Shown here: one piece after another, positions 19,862 through 32,404 of the stretch
How the letters are laid out: each line of letters begins with the position of its first letter
Numbering within the stretch: position 1 is the first letter of the stretch
From: Diphasiastrum complanatum
Lineage: Eukaryota > Streptophyta > Lycopodiopsida > Lycopodiales > Lycopodiaceae
Direction: 5' to 3'
DNA length: 64,000 bases
Assembly: GCA_029204225.1 (NCBI GenBank)
Contig: CM055095.1
Location: forward strand, 74,701,501-74,765,500
Notes under the pieces: generated by a model
Database searches by the model: none
What the model was told of the DNA's origin: nothing
The model's input: only the letters and a program-made list of their open reading frames with translations
Program-made: the position numbers and the translations under genes

Positions 19862-20737
19862 GAGATAATCACAAGAATCTAGATCCTCATTAGAAGTACA
19901 AAAGTTGTTTTGTTTGCTACCTTCATTACTTTGCTTCTTATGACATTCATTTGCAAAATGACCTTTTATCCCACAATAAAAGCACTTGAACTTTGACTTG
20001 TCTTTCTTTCTAAAAGAAGTAGAAGAGGAGGAAGAGTGATCATCATGATCCGAGTTACCACCTTTCGACTATTTCCCTTTGCCTTTACCTTTGCCTTTGA
20101 CTTTGCCTTTTGTGAAGAAAGCCTCTTCACCTCCACCTTGCAAGGATCCACCATCAAGCTTTGATTGCAACCTATGTTCTTCAGCCAATAAGATTTCTTG
20201 CAAGTCAACCACACTTGGCAAGACTCTTTGAATGACAAAACTTTGCACAAGGTTAGCATGTTCATCTAGCAAACCATTCAACATAACCTAGACTATTTCA
20301 CCATCTTTTATGTTCTCATCAATACATGCTAGATCATCACTTAAGAACTTAACCCTCAAGACAAATGCATGAGCACTTTCACCCTCTCTTTGCCTACTAG
20401 AAAATATTTTCTTCCTTGGGGTCAATACCCTAGATGTGGACTTTGATTCAAAGAGCTTCTTCAAGGCATTCCATGCCTCACTTGCACTTTGACTAGTACC
20501 AACTTCCTTGAGAAGTTCATTGGTAACATTCATTTTAATGATACGAAGAGCCCTTTTAGCCTTCTTATCAAACCTTTGTTGCTCTTGAACTATGGGTGGT
20601 CTCTCTTCAGTTCCGACAACTATGTCCATGAGTTCATTCAACTCAAGTAAGGATTCCATCCTCACTTTTCAGGTAGAGTAGTTTGATGAACTCAACCTAT
20701 CATTAGTTTCTAACATGATCCCACCATTGGAAGCCAT
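19862..20737 (-). pseudogene. Gag of E
   Basis: Gag closely related to A, from an ATG at 20737 through MRMESLLELNELMDIV to the zinc knuckle CFYCGIKGHFANEC near 19975. Three nonsense changes relative to A are visible: a TGA replacing the tryptophan of the STWKVRM block (near 20670), a TAG after KDGEIV (near 20288) and a TAG in the KGKWSKGG block (near 20070). E gag is therefore not functional as one protein. Confidence 0.85.
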
Positions 20738-21872
20738 GAATATAATGATTCTTCAACTTTTAGGCTCTGTCCTAATGCACCTAGCACTCACTTTCCTCTC
20801 AACAAATGATGGATAAGGAGATCTCAGAAGATCTAGGACCCTAAAACACTTCTATCTTGAACCTGGCTGGTTTTCAAACATAGAAAGGAAGATTGAAAAC
20901 ACATGCAACACTTTGCACACACTAAGAATGGATTACAAACTCAAACCAACTTGAACACACTCTTGCTTAAGCTCTCAAACATTCCAGCAAGTGACCAAAT
21001 CAAGTTATGGTGTGAAGAGTTACTTGCATTCTTAGAAAATACAAAAGACTAGGCTGCCAAGAATACCTAGAACTGAACAAACTTGATCAACACACTAAGA
21101 TATTGATTCAACTTGTAAAACCACATGTAAACCACAATTCTAAAAGTTTATAAATCCAGCAAGTGATAAATACAAGCTTTAGAGGTGAATGAAAGAGCAC
21201 ACTTAGTGAATCACAAGACTAGCTTCACTAGCTTGTCAAATCTTGGTGTTTAGATGTAGATCTAAGGTCACTTCACATGAGAATGTTCCTCAACCTATTA
21301 AGAACCTGAAAACTCATTTGCATAATGGTTAAAACCTTCCAGCAAATGCTCCAATCAAATTATATTAGGAGATTTACTTACATGCTCAACAAAGTACACC
21401 AAAATCTATGCAAAAGATTGTTGACAATTTGTTCACCCAAAAGGGGATCTTTCATCGAAGTGGGAGCTTTGCTCAGCCTTTTAGAGAAATACAAAATCAC
21501 TCAAAGAGTATTTGTCATCCACTTAAGGAGAAGGTTCATCCACTTAAGGAGAGTGTTCATCCACAAAGGAGAGTGTTCATCCACAGAAGTGGAGATTGTC
21601 AACAATACATTGAACATAACATTGTTAGTATTGAATATGCACAAGCCTCACAATCAACAAATGATTAGGTGTTATGATCCAATCCAAAATAGCTTCTTCT
21701 CAGACTCTCATCTTCAATAGATCTGAAATATGCTTTGGATCCACAAGTTCAACTCACAAAACAAATGTTAGTAAGATTTGATCAACAATGCAATGCATAA
21801 TCATGCTAGAACTTGATCAAACATCCAAATATCACCATAAATGAAAACTTTACTAAAAATAATATCCAACTA
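20738..21872 (-). other. Untranslated leader of E
   Basis: Noncoding, homologous to the leader of A. Around 21515-21600 it contains four CATCCAC-start short repeats, one more than in A. Confidence 0.65.
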
Positions 21873-21884
21873 GATCTGATACCA
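21873..21884 (-). promoter_or_regulatory. Primer binding site of E
   Basis: TGGTATCAGATC on the minus strand, one mismatch to TGGTATCAGAGC, directly inside the 5' LTR. Confidence 0.85.
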
Positions 21885-22539
21885 TTTGAAAAAAGTGGAT
21901 CTTGAATGGATTCAAACTCCCAAAATACTTGGCTAAGATCTTTGCACAACAAGCTACAAAAGCTAGAAATGGTAAAGCATCCTAATGCTACCTTTGATAC
22001 ACATGAACTTGACAAAGCATTCAAGAGACAAAAGAAACTAATAAAAGGTACTGATGGCAGCCAGAAACAGCAAAATACCAGCCCTACAATAGCACCCTAC
22101 CACTTTTGAAAACCTCTTAAGATCATACACAAAAGCTTGAAGACAATACACAAAGCAATGCTCTCAATGGAGGAAGAAACTGTGACAATGATCTATTGAT
22201 CTCTTTCAACAATACAATAAGTTTCTCCAACCTGTTCTCCACAAATTTCAGACTAATATAGGTGAGAGAGATGACTCTCTCTCCTCTCTCTAGAACTTAG
22301 GACCCAAATTTAGGGCACCAATAGCCTAAAATAGCCAATTTTGGCCTATATGTCCAAATAACATGATTTTGGTGTCATTTCAAAGGTCCTAAAGTTTGAG
22401 ACTTCTTCAACATGAAATATATACTAAAATAAAAGTATCTAGGCCTCTTTCACACGTGTGAAATGCTAGATCCAAAACTATGTACAAAAACTGCCAATTT
22501 AGGCCTCAAACTAACTAGGAAATGTTGACAATTTTCACA
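21885..22539 (-). repeat. 5' LTR of E
   Basis: 655 bp, TTTGAAAAAA (first TG changed to TT) to ATTTTCACA. It is alignable with the LTR of A but clearly diverged. The palindrome TTTCACACGTGTGAAA lies at 22448-22463. Confidence 0.88.
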
Positions 22540-25075
22540 TATGGTTTGGATGTTCAAGATGCAAATGATGATGCTTTGTAATGTCTTCATGTATGATTGC
22601 TAATGATGGAGATCTATATCCTTGGTGGATTGATAGTGGAGCAATTTCACACATGACTTTTCACAAAGAGTACTTCACTTCTTTGTTAGCATATGGAGAT
22701 GACAAGAGGGTGATCTACACGGCCAATGATGGTGAGTGTGCAATCAAAGGGATTGGCACAATTCCAATTTCTCTCTCTACAAATAGCAATGTTCATTTGG
22801 AGGATGTCTTGTTTATTCCATATATTACCAAGAATTTGCTTAGTGTGAGTCAAATGCTAAGTAAAGGCCTCAAGGTGGAGTTTGATGGAGATGCTTGTAT
22901 GATAAAAAGGAAGGATGTCTTGGTTGGAAAAGGTAAAAGACAAGGGAAGTTGTTCAAACTAGATGCTTGTGTTATTGCTAACCAAGTTGGATGTGTTGCA
23001 AGGGAGCAAATTTCTATTCAAGAGGTTTGGCACAAAAGGATGGGACACCTCAACTTCAAGTCATTGGTGGTAATGGCAAGGAAGAAGGTTGTGATTGGTC
23101 TTCCAAGTTTCTTAAGTGATGTCAAGCATGTTGTGAGTCTTGTGCTTTGTCTAAGTCACATAGACTACCTTATACTAAATCTATTTCTAGATCTACAAAG
23201 CCTTTTCAACTTGTACATTTGGATATTCATGGATTTACTACAATTAGCAATAGTCGATCTAAGATGTATGTAACATTCATTGATGATTTTAATAGATTTT
23301 GTTGGATCTATCTAATAAAGAGCAGGGATGAAGTGTATGATGTCTTTATCAAGTTCAAGAATGCAAGGGAGAACCAATTTTTCACAAGGATCAAGTGCTC
23401 AAGGAGTGACAATGGTGGTGAGTACCTATCTACCAAGTTCAAGGCCTTTTGTGATGAGCATGGGATCAAGAGGGAGTATACAACATCAAGGACCCCACAA
23501 CAAAATGGAGTGGCTGAAAGGAAGAATAGAACTTTATGTGAAAGTGCTAAAGCTATGAGGTTATGTGCTAATCTTGACAAACCATTTTAGGATCAAGCTT
23601 TGTTGTGTGCCAATTTCTTGTGCAATAGGTGGCCGAGTGCTATTTTGGATGAAAGGACACCTTTTGAGATGCTATTCAAGAGGAGGCTGAGTGTCAACTT
23701 TCTAGGAACCTTTGGATGCACATGCTATGTCAACATTACTCTTGAAGATAGGACCAAGGAGGATCTATCTTCAAGAAGAGGTATTTTTTGTTGGATATAG
23801 TGAGGTGAGTAAAGCCTATAAGGTTTACATTCCTTCTACTAACAAAGTGATTGTTGGCAGAGATGTCATCTTTGATGAGGGGAACATTCCAAAAGTGTCT
23901 TCAAGCATGATTGATGGTGGTGTGGATGGATCTAACATTTTTGATGTTGATGGAAAGGATCCTACTTTGGATGGTGATGGTGATGGACCTTCATCAAGTC
24001 AAAAGCCAAGGAGAACATCAAGGGAAAGACAAAGGCCTTCAAGGCTCACATATGATCAAAAGGGTAAGCAAGTATTTTTTGGAAGTTACGTTGCTTTCCT
24101 AACATCTTTGGATGACCCTACAAGTGTAGATCAAGCAAGGAAAGAAGAGGAGTGGATCCAAGCAATGGATCTTTAGTATCAAGCTCTTATGAAGAATGGA
24201 ACCTGGAGATTGGTGGAGTTATCTAAGGACAAGAAAGCTATTGGATGCAAATGGATCTTCAAGGTGAAGACAAACCAAGATGGATCTATCAACAAGTACA
24301 AGGCAAGGTTAATGGAAAAAGGATATGCTCAACAACAAGGGATTGAGACCTTTGCACCCATGGCAAAGATGTAAGGAGTCGAGTCATCATTTCACTTGCT
24401 ACACTTTATGGATGGGATCTATGGAAATGGACATTTCAAATGAATTCTTGAATGGTGATCTTGAGGAGGAAGTGTATATGGAGCAAGCCGAGAGCTACAT
24501 TTGATCAACAAAGCCAAATCATGTGTGTCTACTACAAAAGAGCTTGTATGGCCTTAAGCAGGCACCAAGGAGTTGGTATGCTAAGCTTAACACTTTTTTA
24601 CTCTCTCAAGGCTTTGTTATGAGTGAGTATGATCATTCACTTTATTATAGGTTTGCTGGAAATGATGTTACCATCTTGCTAATCTATGTGGATGATTTCA
24701 TCTTGAGTGGTGGAGACAATCAAGATGTGGAGGATATCAAGAGTGCTCTTAAGAAGGAGTTTGAGGTGCATGATCTTGGTAATTTGCATTACATTTTGGG
24801 AATAGAAATCATTAGATCTTCTCAATCTACTTTCATTTTTCAAGAGAAGTATACTAATTATATTCTACAAAGATTTCATATGGTAGATGCAAAAGCTAGT
24901 GATACGCCTATGGAGTCTCATGTAAAGCTAACTATAAGAGGTAATGAAAGATCCTTCGAGGACATTACTCTCTATAGGAAGCTAGTTGGTTCATGTTAAA
25001 TTAGTCCAAGTAAATTCATGGCTATGCCTAGGGAAACTCTTTGGAAAGCTGCAAAGAGAAATCTTCACTACATTA
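22540..25075 (+). pseudogene. Copia protease, integrase and RT remnant (D2)
   Basis: Protease (PWWIDSGAISHMT), FIPYITKNLLSVSQM and pre-integrase VWHKRMGHLNFKSL. The integrase has VHLDIHGF, FIDDFNRFCWIYL, RSDNGGEYLS and PQQNGVAERKNR, so all three catalytic acids are visible. The C-terminal block is RRTSRERQRPSRLTYDQKGK. RT has KWIFKVKTNQDGSINKYKAR, SLYGLKQAPRSWY and LLIYVDDFILSGG. Stops and frameshifts occur near 23140, 23588, 23795, 24175, 24372, 24445 and 24502. After LYRKLVGSC about 20 codons are missing and RT resumes as SKFMAMPRETLWKAAKR. It is then cut at about 25075 by LTR sequence of B. Confidence 0.88.
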
Positions 25076-25643
25076 ATAATCGGTTTTAATCTTCTTCCAT
25101 TATTTATCCAGTTTTGCGGATTTTCCCGTGTTCTTTTACAATCTGCAGATTTACATGTGTTTTTACACAGTCTACAGAAATACACGAAATTTGACAATAG
25201 TGTTGCATTTTTAGCCTATCAAGATTTACAAGTAAAAATGCAGTGTCATCTTTTTTGCATTTTAGCGACACTGTCGCCTGTCAAGAATTACGAGTAAATA
25301 TGCAGAGTCGCATTTTTCATTTTTTCCAAAGTGCCTCAAATGTTAAGGAAATGACTCTGGCAAAGTGTGGGGCTACCCTGAATTGGATTTAAGGACACTG
25401 TTGTCTTTTTCACAAAATCCCGACACTGTCATTTTTTTCGCATGTGGCAGTTTTAGTTCATTTATGCAAACAGACTGTTTAAGGCCAATTTCCATCGCTT
25501 ATCAACAATCACTGAGAAAGAACTGGATGGATGCCAATGGACATCAGCCAATTGGCGATCGCATTTGACGACCTAATTACTTAGTATATATAGCTATTAA
25601 TATTCATACAGTTTTCAGGTTATGAAGAAGCATTTGAATAGTT

Positions 25644-25735
<92 letters not shown>

Positions 25736-26299
25736 CATGTGAGCTTGAACATTCTTGAGATTCTAGCTCATTTCTTAGAGTTATTTTAGAGATTGCTATT
25801 GCGCTACTGCTTATCAGCATTGCGCTTAATTCAGACTTTCATCTTAGCCGTTCAAAGATAGCATAGAGTACGCGGCTTCGATCCGCAACTTATTGTACTC
25901 ATTTACTTCTTTTCTGTTTTCATACTGAATCAATACCATTTTTATAAAAATTCAGCTTCGTCTCAAAATGTATGCATTTTGTGTGGTTCTTCGCGACTAA
26001 TTATTTGTCTAGCGATTCGTGAATGATTTGTGAAAATTATTTGTCTGATAATTCAATGCATTATTGTTTGGCTACGTAATCACTGTAGTACTGACGATTT
26101 CAAAGTTAGTTACTATAAGACTCAAACGTGATTTTTATCACTATTGTTTTGTTTGAAATTGATACGCATAGTCATGCATAGAGAAAGATGAAGATAGTTT
26201 ATTCCGCCATGCACAAAAAGTTTTCTTTCTAGACACTCGAATTATTTTCATTCATTTCTTTTCGAGTTCGACCTATTTTCTACACACCTCTTTCCGACA
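25076..26299 (+). repeat. 5' LTR of element B
   Basis: About 1.2 kb matching 35198-35669 (and 34653-34815) over its 5' part and ending TTTCCGACA just before the primer site. The first ~30 bp (TGTTGGATTAGTC in the 3' copies) are missing where it joins RT sequence of D2. It contains the TATA-like TATATATAGC near 25586 and a long CT tract. Confidence 0.85.
25645..25732. repeat. (CT)n microsatellite in the LTR of B
   Basis: About 88 bp of uninterrupted CT, downstream of the LTR TATA-like box. Confidence 0.97.
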
Positions 26300-26311
26300 T
26301 GGTATTAGAGC
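26300..26311 (+). promoter_or_regulatory. Primer binding site of B
   Basis: TGGTATTAGAGC, one mismatch to the initiator tRNA-Met complementary site, directly after the LTR. Confidence 0.85.
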
Positions 26312-26358
26312 TGTGATCTCTATCAGGGCCTAATACTATTTCGATATCAAAGCAAAAG

Positions 26359-26446
26359 CTCTAATACTTAATATCTTTTGTGATATCAAATTGATATCAT
26401 ACTCTAATACTTAATATCTTTTGTGATATCAAATTGATATCATACT
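26359..26446. repeat. Tandem duplication, 43-bp unit, in leader of B
   Basis: Two copies of a unit starting CTCTAATACTTAATATC and ending in TTGATATCAT. Each contains GATATC half-palindromes. Confidence 0.9.
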
Positions 26447-26547
26447 CTTTAGTTCTTTTCAACCTTTCAATATCAAAGAATAAATTTCCTATTGTTGGCA
26501 TTACTGCATCTTAGCGTCATCGATACAATCGATAGACTAAGTTCCAT

Positions 26548-29540
26548 ATGGATTCTCAAAGTAAAGCTGGTCTTATCGTAGACAACCTGAATGGATCCAA
26601 TTATCATTTGTGAAAATTTAAGATGAAGACCTTGCTAATCGCCAATGAATTATGAGATGTTGTTATATGTACAAAAGTAAAAACTGAAGACGATGACTCA
26701 AAGTGGAAATCGAAGGATGGTAAAGCTTTCGCGCTTATTATCCTCAATATATCAAATACACAAATTGGACACATAGCTGAAGCTAAAACGTCAAGAGACA
26801 TTTGGGACATCCTAAACTCACTATATGATGTGAGGGATGTAACTACTAAGTTACATCTACAAAGGAAATTCTTCACATTCAAGATGTCTACTGGTGATTC
26901 TATTCAGAGTCACATTAACCAGTTTAAGAGTCTCTTGCAACAGATGGCCACTATTGGATCAGTCATAGACGATCGAGACACAATAATGACATTGCTTTCA
27001 AGCTTGCCCTCTACATATGAGAACTGGGTGATGATCATATCGACACACTCAGATTTAACTCTTACTAGAGTTATCACTATATTGCTGCAAGAAGACAATA
27101 GAAAAAGTCAAGACACTTTGTCTACTTCCTCCTCTCAGGCTCTATATGTCAACAAAGGCTCTAAGCGACAGAAGCAGAAAAGCTCCAAGAAGGCTGCAAC
27201 GAATCAGATACAGACTCAAAGTCAAGCACAATCATCAGATCCACAATCGAAGAAGAAGATGTTTTGCAGGTATTGCAAGCGCAATAACCATGAGATCAAG
27301 GATTGCCAAATTCTCCAAGCGAAGAATGCCAAGCAAACTGATCAACAAGCAAACACAGTTTCATCATCTCCCCAGATCGAAGTGGACGAAGACGCATTCA
27401 TGGTCAAAGATCAAAGCGCACTTTTGGATGATTCATGGTTTTTGGATTCTGGAGCAACTTAACATATGAGACATTTTCAACTCCTACACTCCTTACAACA
27501 CAAAGAAATTTGTACATCTTGGTGACAATAGCACTCACACTATTGAAGGCGAAGGTATTGTAAGATTGCGATTCCAGCATGATCAACTATCAAAGGTCTT
27601 ATATGTTTCTAAACTCTCTAAAAATTAGTTATCAGTAAGTAGAATTACAGATTTAGGTCATAAGGTAGAATTCAAATCTGATCAATGTAAAATTATTGAT
27701 AGAAGTAATAAGACCCTTGCACTCGGCAAGAGACAGGGTTACTTATATAGATTGGCACATTGTTATTTTGAGTCTAGTCAAGCGTTGAAAACCTCTGTTC
27801 TAGTCAATAAAGCATTACTATGGCATCATCGCTTAGGACACGTGAATCATGCATCTATTTTGAACATGTCCAGACAATCCATGGTCCTTGATCTTAACTA
27901 TCCTTCTAGTGAGGTCGATCTCCTTGTCTATCATCGATCAAACCATAGGCATGCAACAAAAGATCCGTTAGATGTTGCTCATACAGATATATGTGGACCT
28001 ATGCAAACTCCTTCATTATTAGATGCAAAGTATTTCATCACTTTCATTGACGAGTTCTCTAGAAGAACAATTGTTTATTTCATTAAACAGAAATCAGAGA
28101 CTTTCATAAATTCAGACAATTCAAAGAGCATGTTGAGAATCAAACTGACCAACGAATCAAAGCACTGAGGTCAGATAACGGGGGAAAATACATCTCCACC
28201 AAATTCAAGGAGTATTATCTTAGCAACGACATTGAGCAACAATACATTACCTCCTATTCGCCTCAGTCAAATGGTCTTGCTGAGAGAAAGAACAAAATCT
28301 TAGTTGAATCGGCAAAGTGCATGTTATCACATGCGACACTTTTGAAGTGCTTCTGGGCTGAAGCTATTTCAACAACAACCTATATTCAGAACAGATGTCT
28401 TGCTAAAGGTCTCTCAGACAAAACACCATTCGAAGTTTGGACAGGTAAACCTGCTTTATCAAACTTACGAGTTTTTGGATGTACTGCTTTTGCACAGATA
28501 CCTCATGATCTCAGGAAAAGCTCGACTTCTAGAGTATCAAATGTATTTTCATCAGCTACACTACTTCAGATCAAGCCTACAAGTTGTTCGATCCCATCGA
28601 GTCAAATATATTCACTAGTCGGGATGTCATCTTCATCGAAGTTCAGTGTCAAGACCTCAAAGGAAAGGGCAGTCCCCATGTAGCCGACCTATCAGATTCT
28701 CCTGACGCATTGAACTTTCCAGTTCCTCAGTCGACTATTCCCATTGAAGGTCCAAGCTCTTCTACTTTTCACGAACAACCTACCAGTGGCAAATCAGAAG
28801 ATGATGATGTTGTAGTTCAGCAACTATAGTATGATGGAAATGATCAACTTCCTCTATTACCCAGAAGATCATCAAGAACTAGTAGACCATCTCATAGGTA
28901 TATCGACGAGTCTGCAACTTACCTTGTTCAGGAACCGACGTCTATCCAAGAGGCACTTAGTCAGCCTGATTCAGATCCATGGAAAGAAGCTATGGATAAA
29001 GAGTATTCATCTCTTATCAAGAACCAGACATGGACAGTTGTCGAATTACCTACCAACAGAAATGTAGTTGATTGCAAATGGATTTACAAAATCAAATACA
29101 ATGTAGATAAAAGCATCAACAGGAGAAAGGCACAACTTGTTTTCAGAGGTTTTTCTCAGATATACAACATCGATTACACTGAGACCTTCAGTCCAGTAGT
29201 CAAGCATTCTTCTATTCGACTGTTGCTATCATTTGCCGCAGCAGCAGATTTGGAAATACATCAAATGGATGTACAGAAAACATATCTCAATGGAGTTATC
29301 GAAGAAGACATTTACATGGTGCAACCCGAAGGTTATATTATCGAGGGTAAACACAATGATGTGTATAAACTCCATAAGGCACTTTATGGCTTGAAGCAAT
29401 CTGCTCGAGAATGATTTCAAAGGATCAATACGTTCCTTATTGATCACGACTACACACCTAGCTCTTCAGATTAAAACGTTTACTTCAAAGCATTGCAACA
29501 GTCTTTTATCATTATCACTTTATATCTGGATGATACATTG
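26548..29540 (+). pseudogene. Element B gag, protease, integrase and RT N-half
   Basis: Gag begins MDSQSKAGLIVDNLNGSNYH, with an early TGA at about 26611. The zinc knuckle is CRYCKRNNHEIKDC, the protease site WFLDSGAT followed by TAA at 27460, and the pre-integrase LWHHRLGHVNHASIL. Integrase shows AHTDICGPM, FIDEFSRRTIVYF, RSDNGGKYIS and GLAERKNK. The C-terminal part is FWAEAISTTTYIQNRC. RT runs KNQTWTVVELPTNRN, ETFSPVVKHSSIR, IHQMDVQKTYLNG, HKALYGLKQSARE and LYLDDTL, where C interrupts. Stops and frameshifts occur throughout. Lineage differs from A. Confidence 0.88.
29536..29540. repeat. Target-site duplication of element C, left copy
   Basis: CATTG, matching 33682-33686. Removing C and one copy restores the RT frame of B. 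Confidence 0.92.
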
Positions 29541-30190
29541 TGTGAAAGATTTCAGATCCTTAAGATCCAATCTACTTGAATGATCTTTGGTTAGAAAGAG
29601 AAATACACTACCAATCTCACCAATGTAGAAAAATCAGCATCTACACACAATTTGAGATGCAAACACTAATAGAACTTGATCAAACTTGAATGAAATGATT
29701 ATGTACTGTTGCTTTCCGTACAAAACCAGCAAGCTACTGTATTTCACATGTGTGGATCCAAAAATAACAAATATAGATCATTCTACACATAAAATTGCAA
29801 GCAATCACCAAGATAGTGCACCAATGGATAGTAGAACCCAAGAGAACCATGTATAAGCATGAAATGAGATAGAGAAGAGAGAAGATTACTCTCTCCATGA
29901 GTTACATCCTTTTATAACAGGTCCAAACCCTATTTGGCCACTTGGCTTTCCCACCAAAATGCTAACCCTACCAATTTTGGGTCTAGATTCAATGTACCCA
30001 ACATATTCAAATTGAATCTACTCAAACTCGCATTCTATCTTTCCCACACTTTCAAAAAGTGTTTATTTAAATGAAATTTAGACTAATGAACTTTGAAAAG
30101 TCAACCTCTAAGTCTAAAACAAGTTTTGGCCTCAATATGCCAAATATGGAAATATTGCAAAATGTGATGAAACTAGTTGAATCTTTCACA
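29541..30190 (-). repeat. 3' LTR of element C
   Basis: 650 bp, TGTGAAAGAT to ATCTTTCACA. It is followed by CATTGCTCTTCAAC, whose minus strand holds a short GAAGAG purine run in place of the longer tract of A. Confidence 0.93.
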
Positions 30191-30790
30191 CATTGCTCTT
30201 CAACTAGTTTTAGCATAGACTTTGATAATACTCCAAGTAAAGTCCTATGCTTCATAAACAAGTCTTTTCCCAATGCTTTGGTGAAGATATCAGCTACACA
30301 TTTCCTTGAAGACACATGTTGAAGCTCCACTTTTTTTGGAATGACTCGCTCCCTCACAAAATGATATTGTATTTCAATATGCTTGCTCCTAGCATGAAAG
30401 ATAGGATTGGATGCCATTCTTTGGGCTGATTGATTGTCGCAAAAGATGATTGGGCTCTCTGAAAAATCCATCAAGTAAAGGTCCTTGATCATCCTTTTGA
30501 TCCATACCATCTCCTTTGTGCAATGTGTAAGAGCTTTGTACTCGGCCTCACTAGATGACAATGAGATAGTGGCTTGTTTCTTTAACATCCATGATATAGC
30601 TCCATCACCTATGAAAGTACAATAAGAACTAATGGATTTTCTATCCATTACATCTCCAGCATAGTCCGAATCTGAAAATCCAAAAAGATTAGGTGATGCT
30701 CCCTCATACAATATGCCAAAATCTCGAGTTTCAATGATGTACCTCAAAAATCGCTTTCCTAGCTTCCAATGCTCTTAGCATAGTTTTTGC
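30191..30790 (-). pseudogene. RNase H of element C
   Basis: RNase H blocks run from HWKLGKRFLRYI through GILYEGASPNLFGFSDSDYA, SSEAEYKALTHC, CDNQSAQRMASNP, ARSKHIEIQYHFVRER and DIFTKALGKD. The acidic residues D-E-D are present in SDSDYAG, SSEAEY and CDNQS. The frame runs past the expected end (KLVEEQC) into the 3' LTR without a stop. A TAG near 30777 separates it from the module. The domain is well kept although RT is gone. Confidence 0.85.
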
Positions 30791-31690
30791 CAATAGAACT
30801 TTGATCCATCATAAGAATGATCTTCTTCCTAAGAATAGATCTCCTTTCAATGATCATGTAATGCTCAAAATAAAAACAACCATAATTTATAGAGAATAGT
30901 GTCCACTTGGGATGCTTCACTATTTCTTACATCAATTTTACATGTAAAAATGTGACTAGAACATGAAGAATCAAATAGAATGTAAGTGAGATGATTCCAC
31001 CATGCTTCCAACTCTGAACTCTCTGAAAAAATACAGCAAACAAACAATAAATGTGAGTGATCAACTTTTGCTTGCATGTCTCCTCCTCCTTTGTCCTTTG
31101 TTGCCTTGTATCCACCATGATACTCCATGAATGAGCCTCCATCTTCATCTTGTCTCAAGATACCATCATACCTTGATGACTTGACCATGAATGAGTGACA
31201 TAATGAACCTCCAATAGCTTCATTTCCATCAGCAAAATCAGCCAAGAATGCTAGTACAAATCCAACATCAAAACAATGCTCACCAATGTAGCTAGTTTTA
31301 CCATATCTTGACAATTTACACACATCAACATGAAATTGCTCAAACATGAGATAGAACAAGTAAAGTAAACTTGAACAACACTTCCTTGCTGCTCCTTTGA
31401 CCTTACTTGAGTCTTCAATATTTTTCAAAAACAGATCCATAACACCTTTGCCAATTACCTCTCCTTTGATGCTCTTGACTAGCTCCAAATTGCCAGCTTC
31501 CCTTTTGACTAGTTGAAGCGCTTTGAGATCAACCTCTTGATCTTCAACTTGACCATCAAAGTCATTGAACAAAATTTGCTTTCCAGATCTATTATTTGAT
31601 TTTACAGCAAGATAACATCCATCCACTTGCATAGCTCCATGTACACAAGAAGATCCTCCAAAAGATGTTCCACTCTTCATAAGAGATCGA
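30791..31690 (-). CDS. Module of element C, in place of RT, unknown function
   Basis: Most of a 385-residue frame (32022-30865). The frame begins as integrase tail, and after EYRSLMKSGT, exactly where RT should start, it turns into unrelated sequence. Shared blocks are KQILFNDFDGQVEDQEVDL, LELVKSIKGEV, DLFLKNIEDSSKVKGAARKC, DEDGGSFMEYHGG, LLFVCCIFSESSELEAWW and CKIDVRNSEASQVDTILY. These align with E and F, with at least one in-frame length difference. Fusion to the integrase tail in one open frame suggests it was, or still could be, translated as part of a polyprotein. Function unknown. Confidence 0.62.
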
Positions 31691-32190
31691 TACTCAAGAT
31701 CCAATGCTTGGATCCACTCCTCTTCTTTCCTTGCTTGATCTGCACTTGTAGGCTCATCCAAAGAGGTTAGGAAAGCAACATAATTTCCAGAAACTATTTG
31801 ATTACCCTTTTGATCATATGTGAGCCTTGAAGGTACTTGTCTTTCTTTCGATGTTCTCCTTGGCTTTTGACTTGATGAAGGTCCATCATCACCACCATCC
31901 AAAGTAGGATCCTTCTCATCAACATCAATAATGTTAGATCCATCCACTTTACCATCAATCATGCTTGAAGACACCTTTGGAATGTTTCTCTCATAAAAAA
32001 AGACATCTCTACCAACAATCACTTTGTTAGTAGAAGGAATGTAAACCTTGTACGCTTACTCACCTCACTATATCCAACAAAAAAACCTCTTCTTGAAGAT
32101 GGATCCTCCTTGGTCCTATCATCAAGAGTAATGTTGACATAGCATGTGCATCCAAAGGTTCTTATAAAGTTGACACTCGGCCTCCTCAAA
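31691..32190 (-). pseudogene. Integrase C-terminal tail of element C
   Basis: Matches the D2 integrase tail: FGCTCYVNITLDDRTKEDPSS, FVGYSEVSK, YIPSTNKVIVGRDV, GPSSSQKPRRTSKERQVPSR and EEEWIQALDLEYRSLMKSGT. A frameshift lies near 32055. The catalytic core is absent. Confidence 0.83.
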
Positions 32191-32404
32191 AGTCGTCATT
32201 TGAGTCAGTTCCTAAATAGAGAAATGAGAGGAGAGTTGATCTTGCCCGAAATACTCACCCACTCACTGTAGATCTTCTCATCCTTCAACCTCTCGGTAAG
32301 TTGGAAGCCATAGCCATTGGTTGGGAAAGTTCTAGTTGGGAGTCCGCCATAGCACTTGTTAGTTGGAGCCATATCCAGGGTTGGGGAATGCGAAGAGCCA
32401 ACAG
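32191..32404 (-). other. Captured foreign segment in element C
   Basis: About 214 bp that match no other element here. The minus-strand frame reads SPTLDMAPTNKCYGGLPTRT, then GYGFQLTERLKDEKIYSEW and SGKINSPLISLFRN before a stop. On one side it joins an extra copy of the integrase tail (32405-32503), on the other a GAGTGTCAAC integrase point. It looks protein-coding and may come from a host gene or another element's gag; I cannot name it. Confidence 0.45.

Larger units (their letters stand above)
17022..22539 (-). mobile_element. Non-autonomous Copia element E carrying the RT-replacing module
   Basis: About 5.5 kb on the minus strand. The right (5') LTR is complete; the left (3') LTR keeps only its last 145 bp. 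Gag and protease are related to A, but integrase, RT and RNase H are absent. In their place are about 2.5 kb of unrelated frames (17180-19400), including the module shared with C and F. E sits among D-family sequence, yet its flanks overlap by about 205 bp instead of a 5-bp duplication. Confidence 0.85.
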
